A stretch of 14,410 nucleotides of DNA from an uncultured Elusimicrobium sp. (GTDB taxonomy: Bacteria > Elusimicrobiota > Elusimicrobia > Elusimicrobiales > Elusimicrobiaceae), in NCBI GenBank assembly GCA_946061795.1, contig CAMGSK010000019.1, forward strand, positions 1 through 14,410, read 5' to 3'. Below are positions 1-5,151 of this stretch, piece by piece (the stretch's first letter is position 1; the number at the start of each line of letters is the position of its first letter). Below the pieces are notes generated by a model. It was not told the origin of the DNA and did no database searches. It worked only from the letters and a program-made list of their open reading frames with translations. Position numbers and translations under genes: made by a program.

Positions 1-127
1 CGCCCGGGTGGCCCGCGCCGTGTTCGCGGATGGCGATGCCCGTGGTTTTGCGGGCGATCAGGTAGCCGGTGGGTACGGCCCCGAGGAGATAACTAAACAG
101 CGCAAGAAGCAATACTTTTATCATCAT
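1..127 (-). CDS. plsY: PlsY, glycerol-3-phosphate acyltransferase (N-terminal part, cut by window edge)
   Basis: This is the first 42 codons of a minus-strand gene that runs off the left edge. The peptide begins MMIKVLLLALFSYLLGAVPT and continues GYLIARKTTGIAIREHGAGH, then PG. This matches the start of the PlsY family: a first membrane helix with S-Y-L-L-G-x-x-P-T-G-Y, then the G-I-x-I-R-E-x-G-x-G-x-x-G loop. PlsY is an inner-membrane enzyme that transfers an acyl group from acyl phosphate to glycerol 3-phosphate, the first acylation in phospholipid synthesis. The start is the first of two adjacent ATG codons (125-127 or 122-124). No Shine-Dalgarno sequence precedes it. A strong promoter-like pair ends 6 nt upstream, so the mRNA may be leaderless. 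It diverges from the protease gene. Identification is confident despite the short length because the motif is distinctive. Confidence 0.85.
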   Translation of the reverse strand, partial: MMIKVLLLALFSYLLGAVPTGYLIARKTTGIAIREHGAGHPG

Positions 128-133
128 ATAATT

Positions 134-161
134 ATTATATAAAGTTTCAGCTTGCGGGCAA
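134..161 (-). promoter_or_regulatory. Putative plsY promoter placing the start site at the ATG
   Basis: On the minus strand a -35-like TTGCCC (161-156) is followed after 16 nt by a perfect -10 TATAAT (139-134). The plsY ATG at 127 begins 6 nt further on, so transcription would start at or within a base or two of the start codon. The box sequences and spacing are read directly; promoter activity and leaderless initiation are inferred. Confidence 0.55.
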
Positions 162-213
162 CGCCCAATCAAAAATCTCTGGCGCAAATGCGTTTTTTTA
201 TATACACTGAAGC

Positions 214-226
214 TATACGCCGTATA
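214..226. promoter_or_regulatory. Perfect 6-bp inverted repeat before the protease gene (operator-like)
   Basis: TATACG, one C, then CGTATA form a perfect inverted repeat ending 17 nt before the protease ATG at 244 and just ahead of its GGGAG. It could be an operator for a dimeric repressor or part of a -10 region (TATACG or TATATG). I could not pair it with a convincing -35 box, so its role is open. Confidence 0.35.
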
Positions 227-243
227 TGCGGGAGAAAGTCTTT

Positions 244-1230
244 ATGAACAAACTTTTTACCTTGTGTTTGCTTGGTCTGCTGGCCGCGCCGGTTTGGGCG
301 GGATTTGCCAAGGCGGATAATGTCGGGTTAAACAAGCGGGCTCCTCTGTTTATCGCGGAGGACTTTGCCAACCAAAGCGTGCTCACGATTTCTTCGGGCG
401 ACGGCGGAAAGGCCAAACGCTGCCAGGCCGTGCGCATTACGCCTCGGTGGTATTTGACGGCCGCGCATTGTGTGTATGACCGGTGCGGCGGAAAGAAAGA
501 CTCCTGCATGGTGGACGTGAATTTGCTTCAGTGCGGCACGTTAAAGGCGTTGGCCACGGTGAAACACGTTCGCTCCAATTCCAAGGTGTTTATCCCTTCC
601 CAATACAGGCCGGGGAACAAAGTGGACGACCTCGTCCGTTCTGACGTGGCGCTTTTGCGTTTTGCGCCGTCGAAAAAAGATTATTGGTTTTATGACGCGG
701 TGAACGGGCATGACCTCACTTACGGGGAGTTTTTGCAAGCTTTAAACCGGGCGGAAAATAATGATTGCCGTGAGCAGTGGAACGGGTTGCAATCTTCCCG
801 GCCCGAACTTTTGGTAGTGAACAACAGCGAGACCCGCCGTATTACGCAGCCTTTGGCGGTGCCGGATTTTGCCGAGGAAGAAGGAGAAAGCCGTGCGGGC
901 GGTCTGCCGTTTTTGACCAACGAAACGGATGATTTTTACTACCGCAAAGAGGATTTGGCGATGACGGGAAACCCGCTCGGAGGTTTAGTCGTGGGGCCTA
1001 ATTTTGGATTAAAACCAGGTAAGAGCGGCTCCGGCGTGGTGGTGCCCGGCGGTGCGGTCGTCGGTGTGGTGTCCATTGACTTGGACGATGGAAAAGGCGT
1101 AGCGTTGGCTCCCATCAATCATAAAAATCAGAAATTTATTGAAAATACTATTCGGCGGTATTCTTTCCCTGGAGAGGAAGGACCCAATTTCGGGCGTCTT
1201 TCCGTTCATCACAGCGAAATCATAAAATAA
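244..1230 (+). CDS. Secreted trypsin-like serine protease
   Basis: The 328-residue product starts with a signal peptide (MNKLFTLCLLGLLAAPVWA, residues 1-19), so it should act in the periplasm or outside the cell. The chymotrypsin-fold triad is visible: His75 in TPRWYLTAAHC, Asp134 in SDVALL and Ser261 in PGKSGSG. C60 and C76 flank the catalytic His like the classic C42-C58 disulfide of trypsins. The GxSGSG active-site loop resembles bacterial V8/glutamyl-endopeptidase-like S1 members, but substrate preference cannot be told. No PDZ domain is present, so it is not a DegP-type protein. An ATG at 226 is in frame, but the one at 244 has GGGAG at a sensible distance and starts the signal peptide directly. 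It is monocistronic, convergent with hflX, and has a 13-bp inverted repeat just upstream. Confidence 0.85.
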   Translation: MNKLFTLCLLGLLAAPVWAGFAKADNVGLNKRAPLFIAEDFANQSVLTISSGDGGKAKRCQAVRITPRWYLTAAHCVYDRCGGKKDSCMVDVNLLQCGTLKALATVKHVRSNSKVFIPSQYRPGNKVDDLVRSDVALLRFAPSKKDYWFYDAVNGHDLTYGEFLQALNRAENNDCREQWNGLQSSRPELLVVNNSETRRITQPLAVPDFAEEEGESRAGGLPFLTNETDDFYYRKEDLAMTGNPLGGLVVGPNFGLKPGKSGSGVVVPGGAVVGVVSIDLDDGKGVALAPINHKNQKFIENTIRRYSFPGEEGPNFGRLSVHHSEIIK

Positions 1231-1249
1231 GATGCTCAGAATTTGACAT

Positions 1250-1264
1250 CGGCGCGTGCCGCCG
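1250..1264. terminator. Possible weak terminator hairpin between convergent genes
   Basis: CGGCG-CGTGC-CGCCG forms a 5-bp GC stem with a 5-nt loop in the 54-nt gap between the protease and hflX stop codons. Only TTT follows at short distance on the plus strand and there is no U-run on the minus strand, so it is at best a weak or Rho-assisted end for either gene. Confidence 0.25.
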
Positions 1265-1284
1265 CGTTTGTATAAACGTGTTCG

Positions 1285-2535
1285 TCACTGCGCCGCTTTG
1301 TTTTTAAGGTCTTGGTAATTTCCGTCCGTGGCCATGACAGTCAGCGTCAGCGTTCCTTGTTCGTCCGTTTCCCGGCGCAGCACCAGGGTGCGCGCGTAAA
1401 TCTGCCCAATCAGGTCCGCCCGTTTGGCGCTTAAATGCAGGGGGCGGATTTTCCATTTGTTTTTGAGTTCTTTCGTCACGGCGCGCAGTAAGGCCGGAAG
1501 CCCCTTTTTGTCTTGAGCACAGATGAATACCGCCTGCGGATATTGTGCGCGCAGGGCTTGGAGACGGGGAGCGGAGAGCAAATCCGTTTTGTTAAATACG
1601 TCTATCACCGGGGTTTGCGCCGCCTGCAAATCCGTCAAAATCCGGCGTACCGTGCGGCTTTGTTCTTCCCGGTGGGCCGACGAAGCGTCATGTACGTGAA
1701 GCAAGACGTCGGCGAAAGAAGTTTCCTCCAGCGTGGCGCGGAAAGAGGACACCAGCGAATGCGGAAGCTTTTGAATAAATCCCACCGTGTCGGTAAAAAG
1801 CATTTGCCCGCCGCCGCTTAGCGGTACGCGGCGGGTGGTGGGGTCCAGGGTGGCGAAGAGCTTGTCATCTGCATAGACGGCGTTTTCGTCGGTCAGGGCG
1901 TTGAGCAGGGTGCTTTTGCCCGCGTTGGTGTAGCCGATAAGCGCAATTTGCGGCAAAGGAATCGCGCCGCGTTTTTCCCGCCGGAGCGCGCGGCCCCGTT
2001 TGACTTGTTCTATTTCTTTTTCTAACTTGGAAATTCGCTCGCGCAGGCGGCGGCGGTCATACTCCAGTTTGCGTTCGCCCGGTCCGCGCATGCCGATGCC
2101 GCCCTTTTGCTGCATCATGGCCGTTCCCCGTCCGCTCAGCCGGGGCAAAAGATAGTTCAGCTGGGCCAGTTCCACCTGCAGCTTGCCTTCCTGCGTGCGC
2201 GCGCGTTGGGCGAAAATGTCTAAAATCAGCAGGGTCCGGTCCAACACTTTGGCGGGCAGGATTTCTTCCAAATTTTTTTGTTGGGCGGGGGTGATTTCGT
2301 CGTCAAAAATTACCGCGTCGGCTTTTTGCGCGTCACATTCGGCCGCTATTTCGCGCAGCTTTCCCGAGCCTATCAGCGTGGCCGCGTTGAATTTATCCAC
2401 CCGTACGGCATAAGAGGCGCACACGCGTCCTCCGGCCGTTTCGGCCAGACGGCCCAGCTCTTCCAGAGAATCCGTTTGCTCCGTTTGGGTTTTTAAGCGT
2501 GCGCCCACCAAAATGACGTTTTCCATATGGTTCAT
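1285..2535 (-). CDS. hflX: HflX, ribosome-associated GTPase
   Basis: The 416-residue protein has the HflX architecture. An N-terminal HflX domain has FDDEITPAQQKNLE near residues 77-90 and the stretch DRTLLILDIFAQRARTQEGK at 99-118. A glycine-rich segment (GIGMRGPGERKLEYDRRRLR) and a charged coiled-coil linker (about 160-190) precede the TrmE-Era-Era-like GTPase domain: G1 GYTNAGKS (201-208), G3 DTVGF (249-253), G4 NKTD (315-318). HflX binds the 50S subunit or 70S ribosome and rescues or splits stalled ribosomes under stress. No Shine-Dalgarno is seen. Two ATGs compete: 2535 (used here) and 2526, which would begin MENVILVGARLKTQ. A TAAGAT hexamer at 2541-2536 would fit a nearly leaderless start at 2526. 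In E. coli hflX sits in the miaA-hfq-hflX cluster; here a pilin gene lies between hflX and miaA. Confidence 0.95.
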   Translation of the reverse strand: MNHMENVILVGARLKTQTEQTDSLEELGRLAETAGGRVCASYAVRVDKFNAATLIGSGKLREIAAECDAQKADAVIFDDEITPAQQKNLEEILPAKVLDRTLLILDIFAQRARTQEGKLQVELAQLNYLLPRLSGRGTAMMQQKGGIGMRGPGERKLEYDRRRLRERISKLEKEIEQVKRGRALRREKRGAIPLPQIALIGYTNAGKSTLLNALTDENAVYADDKLFATLDPTTRRVPLSGGGQMLFTDTVGFIQKLPHSLVSSFRATLEETSFADVLLHVHDASSAHREEQSRTVRRILTDLQAAQTPVIDVFNKTDLLSAPRLQALRAQYPQAVFICAQDKKGLPALLRAVTKELKNKWKIRPLHLSAKRADLIGQIYARTLVLRRETDEQGTLTLTVMATDGNYQDLKNKAAQ

Positions 2536-2558
2536 ATCTTACAAAATCCGACGGAAGC

Positions 2559-2586
2559 TTGACGTATTTTTTTTTTTTGATAAATT
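2559..2586 (+). promoter_or_regulatory. Putative pilin promoter with a 12-T tract in its spacer
   Basis: TTGACG (2559-2564) is a good -35 match. TAAATT (2581-2586) is a 4/6 match to -10 after a 16-nt spacer. Twelve of those 16 spacer bases are an uninterrupted T run (2567-2578). The start would fall near 2593, giving a leader of roughly 50 nt before the ATG at 2642. Box sequences are visible; function is inferred. Confidence 0.4.
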
Positions 2587-2641
2587 TTGCGTATCGGCGT
2601 GTGCCGTATGCCGCCGGAAAAATTGACTGACGGGAGAAAAA

Positions 2642-3100
2642 ATGAAGCAAGGTTTTACGCTTATTGAGTTGTTGGTAGTGGTACTGATTATCGGCATTTT
2701 GTCTGCGGTAGCTTTGCCGCAATATCAGACGGCGGTAGAAAAGGCCCGCTTGACGGAGGCGCAGACAACAATGAAATATGTTTGGGACGCGATGAAAATA
2801 CGCCAGATGGAATGCGGATCGTCCGATTGCATACGCTCCAATCTTCAGGAATGGTTGGAATTGTCGGGCGGGGAGTGGACCTCTGAAATAAATTACGAAA
2901 CGAAACATTTCGTCTATGATTTTGACTGGCAAATTATTGCCGATAATCAACGGGGGGACTATGAGTTCGGTTGGGGCGGCGACGCGGAGAGCGTATTAAA
3001 ACAAACGAATAAATTTTGTATCGCTTATACGGATTTGGGATATAGAATATGCAAAGGGCTGGAATCGTCTGGATATGAAACGGATGACCGTCGTTCTTAA
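2642..3100 (+). CDS. Type IV pilin-like protein (class III signal, PilE/PulG style)
   Basis: The 152-residue product has a textbook prepilin leader: MKQG cleaved before FTLIELLVVVLIIGILSAVA. Phe5 would become the N-methylated first residue and Glu9 the conserved Glu5 of the mature pilin. The hydrophobic helix (about 5-25) runs into QYQTAVEKARLTEAQ, after which a globular domain carries two cysteine pairs, C58/C63 and C126/C137. The protein would be processed by a PilD-type peptidase and assembled into a type IV pilus or type II-secretion pseudopilus. No other pilus genes are in the window, so major or minor pilin status cannot be set. GGGAG precedes the ATG at good spacing. The gene is alone on the plus strand between hflX and miaA. 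Its stop codon overlaps that of miaA by 4 bp. The N-terminus closely resembles the many pilin-like proteins of Elusimicrobiota. Confidence 0.88.
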   Translation: MKQGFTLIELLVVVLIIGILSAVALPQYQTAVEKARLTEAQTTMKYVWDAMKIRQMECGSSDCIRSNLQEWLELSGGEWTSEINYETKHFVYDFDWQIIADNQRGDYEFGWGGDAESVLKQTNKFCIAYTDLGYRICKGLESSGYETDDRRS

Positions 3101-4041
3101 TTTTTTTCAAAGAAAACGTCCGTAATTTTTTTCGCCAATTTGTCTGTGTCAAAGTCCTGCGGTTTTTGCAAGTCCAGCCGCAGGGCGTTTTTGTAGCGGT
3201 TGAACCACGTGCGCTGGCGTTTGGCGTATTGGCGGGTGAGGATGACGATTTTTTCCAGCGTTTCCCGCCGTGTTTTTTCCCCGCGCAGCCATTGCAAAAT
3301 CTGCGGGTAGCCCAAGCTTTTGAGCGCGGGGCAATTTTCCGCCGCGCCCGCGCGGAGCAGGGCTTGCGTTTCCTGCGCCATGGGCTCCAGCATGCCTTCG
3401 GTGCGCGCTTCAATACGGGCGTTTAACAGGTCTTTTTCCCAGTTTAAATAAACAAATAAGGCTTTATCAGACGGAAATTGACCGAAAAAATTACCCGTTT
3501 TCAGCTCAGACGCCGGCCGCCCGGCCAAAAGTGTGATTTCCAGCGCGCGCATGACGCGCTGCACGTTTCCCGCCGGGATTTGCGCGGCGGACACGGGGTC
3601 TTTCTCCGCCAAACGTGCATGCAAAGCTTCTTTGCCTTGCCGGACGGCGAAGTCCGTCAGTTCCGCCCGCAGAGCCGGGGCGGAGGGAGGGAGCGGGTCC
3701 AGTCCCACAAAAAAGGCGTGCAAATACATGCCCGTGCCTCCGGCGAAGATAAAGGGCTTTTCCGGGAAAGACTGCGTCAGTTGCGTTGCGGCGGTGCAGA
3801 AAGAGGCCGCGTCAAAGGTTTTATCCGGCGGCAGAAAATCCACCAAATGATAGGGGATATTTTCCACCAGATAAGTTTCGTTTTGATAAAATCCTTTCGG
3901 TTTGGCGGTGCCGGCGGTAAGACCCTGGTAGATTTGGCGGGAGTCGGCGGAGATGACGTGCGCGTCCAGCCGCTTGGCCAAGGCCAGCGCCAGTTCTGTT
4001 TTTCCGCTTGCGGTGGGCCCCGCCAACACGATGTGTTTCAT
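3097..4041 (-). CDS. miaA: MiaA, tRNA dimethylallyltransferase
   Basis: MiaA transfers a dimethylallyl group to N6 of A37 in tRNAs reading UNN codons, giving i6A, the substrate of MiaB (also in this window). The 314-residue length is normal for the family. Visible motifs are the P-loop GPTASGKT (8-15), SADSRQIYQGLTAGTAKP (31-48) with the catalytic Asp33, FAGGTGMYL (99-107), VQRVMRALEI (160-169) and the tRNA-contact stretch QYAKRQRTWFNR (271-282). The ATG at 4041 lacks a Shine-Dalgarno. A TACAAT hexamer ends 6 nt upstream, so the message may be leaderless. The stop codon is in the same TTAA tetranucleotide that ends the convergent pilin gene. Identification is firm. Confidence 0.96.
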   Translation of the reverse strand: MKHIVLAGPTASGKTELALALAKRLDAHVISADSRQIYQGLTAGTAKPKGFYQNETYLVENIPYHLVDFLPPDKTFDAASFCTAATQLTQSFPEKPFIFAGGTGMYLHAFFVGLDPLPPSAPALRAELTDFAVRQGKEALHARLAEKDPVSAAQIPAGNVQRVMRALEITLLAGRPASELKTGNFFGQFPSDKALFVYLNWEKDLLNARIEARTEGMLEPMAQETQALLRAGAAENCPALKSLGYPQILQWLRGEKTRRETLEKIVILTRQYAKRQRTWFNRYKNALRLDLQKPQDFDTDKLAKKITDVFFEKN

Positions 4042-4047
4042 GCATAC

Positions 4048-4053
4048 ATTGTA
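4048..4053 (-). promoter_or_regulatory. Putative miaA -10 box 6 nt before the ATG
   Basis: TACAAT on the minus strand (5/6 to TATAAT) ends 6 nt before the miaA ATG at 4041, the same spacing as at plsY. No good -35 box is visible (TTCCGC at 17-nt spacing is poor). If used, transcription would begin at the start codon. No Shine-Dalgarno is present, which fits but does not prove this. Confidence 0.4.
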
Positions 4054-4093
4054 GTAAATTGAGAAGCGGGGCGGAAAACGCCTTGCGTCGGCA

Positions 4094-4120
4094 AGAAAAA
4101 CCCCGCTTTTAAAAGCGGGG
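4094..4120 (-). terminator. Intrinsic terminator of the small ORF
   Basis: A perfect 20-nt palindrome, CCCCGCTTTT followed by AAAAGCGGGG (4101-4120), is followed on the minus strand by TTTTTC. It starts 5 nt after the stop codon of the small ORF at 4126-4335. The stem is GC at its base and AT at its apex, as in typical Rho-independent terminators. Confidence 0.85.
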
Positions 4121-4125
4121 TAAAA

Positions 4126-4335
4126 TCAGTTCGCGCGTTTGGCGGGTTTGTTTTTTAAGGCGTTTTGCACTTTGCTTTTGCTTTTTAAGTAGGATTCCCG
4201 GCGTTTGGCTATGCAAAAAAGGCGGAAGCATTTTTCTTTGGCCTGCAAAAAATTTTCTCTGGCTTGGCAAATGGCGGTGTAGAGTTCTTCCAGTTCCGCT
4301 TGGGTCACTTCCGGCGGGGGAGGGGTGCTGGGCAT
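4126..4335 (-). CDS. Small basic protein of unknown function (69 aa)
   Basis: I do not recognise this protein. It begins MPSTPPPPEVTQAELEELYT, a proline-rich head followed by a likely amphipathic helix, and continues with a Lys/Arg-rich tail containing three cysteines and ending NALKNKPAKRAN. It has no signal peptide or membrane segment. The tail could bind nucleic acid, but that is only an inference from charge. The start is set by AGAGGT just upstream of the ATG at 4335; a longer in-frame reading from a TTG at 4437 lacks such a site and would run through the strong hairpin of the leader. The gene has its own terminator 5 nt after the stop, a good ribosome binding site, and a structured leader with an apparent attenuator. 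Those signals are the main argument that it is real. Confidence 0.6.
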   Translation of the reverse strand: MPSTPPPPEVTQAELEELYTAICQARENFLQAKEKCFRLFCIAKRRESYLKSKSKVQNALKNKPAKRAN

Positions 4336-4358
4336 AGATACCTCTGCTGATTTGGGCG

Positions 4359-4413
4359 AAAAAAAGGCGACGCCCATGGTTTTGAGGATCGCATTCCCAA
4401 AATGGACATCGCC
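4359..4413 (-). terminator. Strong intrinsic terminator inside the leader of the small ORF
   Basis: On the minus strand GGCGATGTCCA (4413-4403) pairs with TGGGCGTCGCC (4376-4366): 11 bp including two G-U pairs. Above a CCA bulge, TTTTG pairs with CAAAA, and above a single U bulge GGA pairs with TCC, leaving loop ATGCGA. That makes 19 bp in all. Seven U residues (4365-4359) follow at once. It lies about 15 nt before the Shine-Dalgarno of the ORF at 4335, so it could end a small RNA or act as a regulated attenuator. Confidence 0.75.
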
Positions 4414-4524
4414 TGCCGCCCCGTTAGGGTACGGCAAAACGATACCATTTTTTGGCTGCGATCAGCCGGCCTGGCCGGACAAACCCCTTGCGGGGTACCA
4501 AAAAATCGGTAAAAACAAAAATAT
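4359..4524 (-). ncRNA. Candidate structured RNA: riboswitch/attenuator leader or small RNA
   Basis: The predicted minus-strand transcript is about 165 nt. A closing helix pairs TACCGATTTTTTGG (4511-4498, one bulged G) with CCAAAAAATGGTA (4455-4443). It encloses three hairpins: ACCCC/GGGGT around GCAA (4496-4483), CCGGC/GCCGG around CAG (4478-4466), and GGCTG/CAGCC around ATCG (4467-4454; its edges compete with its neighbours for two bases each). Next is TGCCG/CGGCA with an inner CCC/GGG (4436-4414), then the strong terminator at 4413-4359. This is the order aptamer-like domain, expression platform, ribosome binding site, ORF. I checked it by eye against tRNA, SRP RNA, 6S RNA, tmRNA, RNase P RNA and the common riboswitch consensus motifs and saw no match. 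Ends are inferred from a weak promoter and the U-run. Confidence 0.5.
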
Positions 4525-4530
4525 TTCTCT

Positions 4531-4560
4531 TCTATATTATTTTATCATTTCCTAAGGCAA
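4531..4560 (-). promoter_or_regulatory. Putative promoter of the structured leader
   Basis: On the minus strand TTGCCT (4560-4555) lies 18 nt before TATAGA (4536-4531); TAATAT (4539-4534) is an alternative -10 at 15-nt spacing. The surroundings are AT-rich, with A7T6 and T7 tracts at 4589-4613 upstream. A start near 4524 would put the structured element at the very 5' end of the RNA. The match to consensus is moderate. Confidence 0.35.
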
Positions 4561-4643
4561 AAAGGACTAATGCGTTTTGCACAAGAGTAAAAAAATTTTT
4601 TATTAGTTTTTTTGGCTTCGTCCTCCGCAGAACATGTTCCGAC

Positions 4644-4668
4644 AAAAAAGCCCGCCGAAGCGGGCTTT
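4644..4668 (-). terminator. Intrinsic terminator of the miaB-pilZ unit
   Basis: On the minus strand AAAGCCCGC-TTCG-GCGGGCTTT forms a 9-bp stem with a stable TTCG tetraloop, followed by a T tract (4649-4644, partly pairing with the stem base). It lies 16 nt after the PilZ gene stop codon. Confidence 0.9.
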
Positions 4669-4684
4669 GGAAACGGACGGGAAA

Positions 4685-5149
4685 TTAATCGTCAAACAAC
4701 GTTTCGTCTTTTTGGATTTTATTGCAGATGCAATGGGCTCTGCAGCTGCTGACGCACGCTTCGGGCAGGCGCAGCAAAATGCGCGTGTCGCAGTCGTTGA
4801 AATCGTCGGCCATGGCGCTGATCAGCGCGGCGTTTTCGGGTTTCATGTCCGTAAACTCAATGCCCACGGTAAAGACGTTTTCTTTCTGTTTTACCCACGC
4901 CATGCGCGCGGCCAGCTCCATGCGTTTCATGCCGGGCAGCTGCAGACTGATGGAAAATTCATCCGCCATCGGCGCGCCCAAAAAGCTGATCATACGCATG
5001 CCGGAAGCGGACAAATCGGCCAATATGGCCACCAGAGAGGTTTCCTTTCCGTCCTGCGTTTTGTAAAACAGGTTAACCGGTTCAATTAAATTACTGATAA
5101 CCGGCATGCGGCGGTGTTTGCGTTTTTCGCTGAAATTTTGATTGTTCAT
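4685..5149 (-). CDS. PilZ-domain protein with a C-terminal cysteine cluster
   Basis: PilZ domains bind cyclic di-GMP, and both binding motifs are present in this 154-residue protein: RxxxR (Arg10 and Arg14 in EKRKHRRMPV) and DxSxxG (Asp45, Ser47, Gly50 in ADLSASGMRM). The rest of the domain, through about residue 105 (NVFTVGIEFTDM), reads as a normal PilZ beta-barrel. The tail is less usual: after an acidic helix it carries C120 and a tight cluster C132, C136, C140, C142 (C-x3-C-x3-C-x-C) that could bind zinc or an iron-sulfur cluster. AGGGA precedes the ATG by 6 nt and overlaps the end of miaB, whose stop is 2 nt away, so the two genes are probably translationally coupled. It may regulate a pilus or envelope process; no partner is visible next to it. 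Confidence 0.85.
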   Translation of the reverse strand: MNNQNFSEKRKHRRMPVISNLIEPVNLFYKTQDGKETSLVAILADLSASGMRMISFLGAPMADEFSISLQLPGMKRMELAARMAWVKQKENVFTVGIEFTDMKPENAALISAMADDFNDCDTRILLRLPEACVSSCRAHCICNKIQKDETLFDD

Positions 5150-5151
5150 AA

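Larger units (their letters stand above)
4414..4684. other. Gene-free stretch between the small ORF and the PilZ gene
   Basis: No credible protein-coding frame is seen here. The left part (4414-4524) is the structured RNA element on the minus strand. The middle (about 4513-4620) is strongly AT-rich, with A7T6 (4589-4601) and T7 (4607-4613) tracts and ACTAAT/ATTAGT arms around them. The right end holds the terminator of the PilZ gene. The A-tracts could bend DNA upstream of the leader promoter. Confidence 0.5.

Noticed and set aside
182..198. CGC-AAAT-GCG stem with T7 as a plus-strand terminator
   Set aside because: Only 3 bp in the stem and no plus-strand gene upstream of it in the window.
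1243..1276. TTGACA followed by TATAAA, an apparent promoter antisense to hflX
   Set aside because: The spacing is 22 nt, too long for a sigma-70 type promoter, and it lies between convergent genes.
3080..3107. Plus-strand terminator after the pilin gene
   Set aside because: The stem is only 4 bp (ACGG/CCGT) and the T run begins about 9 nt later, unlike the other terminators in this window.
4336..4437. N-terminal extension of the small ORF from a TTG at 4437
   Set aside because: No ribosome binding site, and it would have to be translated through the 19-bp terminator hairpin; the ATG at 4335 has AGAGGT at proper distance.
4443..4511. Cloverleaf-like fold resembling a tRNA
   Set aside because: A closing helix with three arms is present, but there is no T-loop TTCRA, no D-loop GG, no 7-bp anticodon-sized loop (loops are 3-4 nt) and the closing helix is 11-13 bp, so it is not a tRNA.
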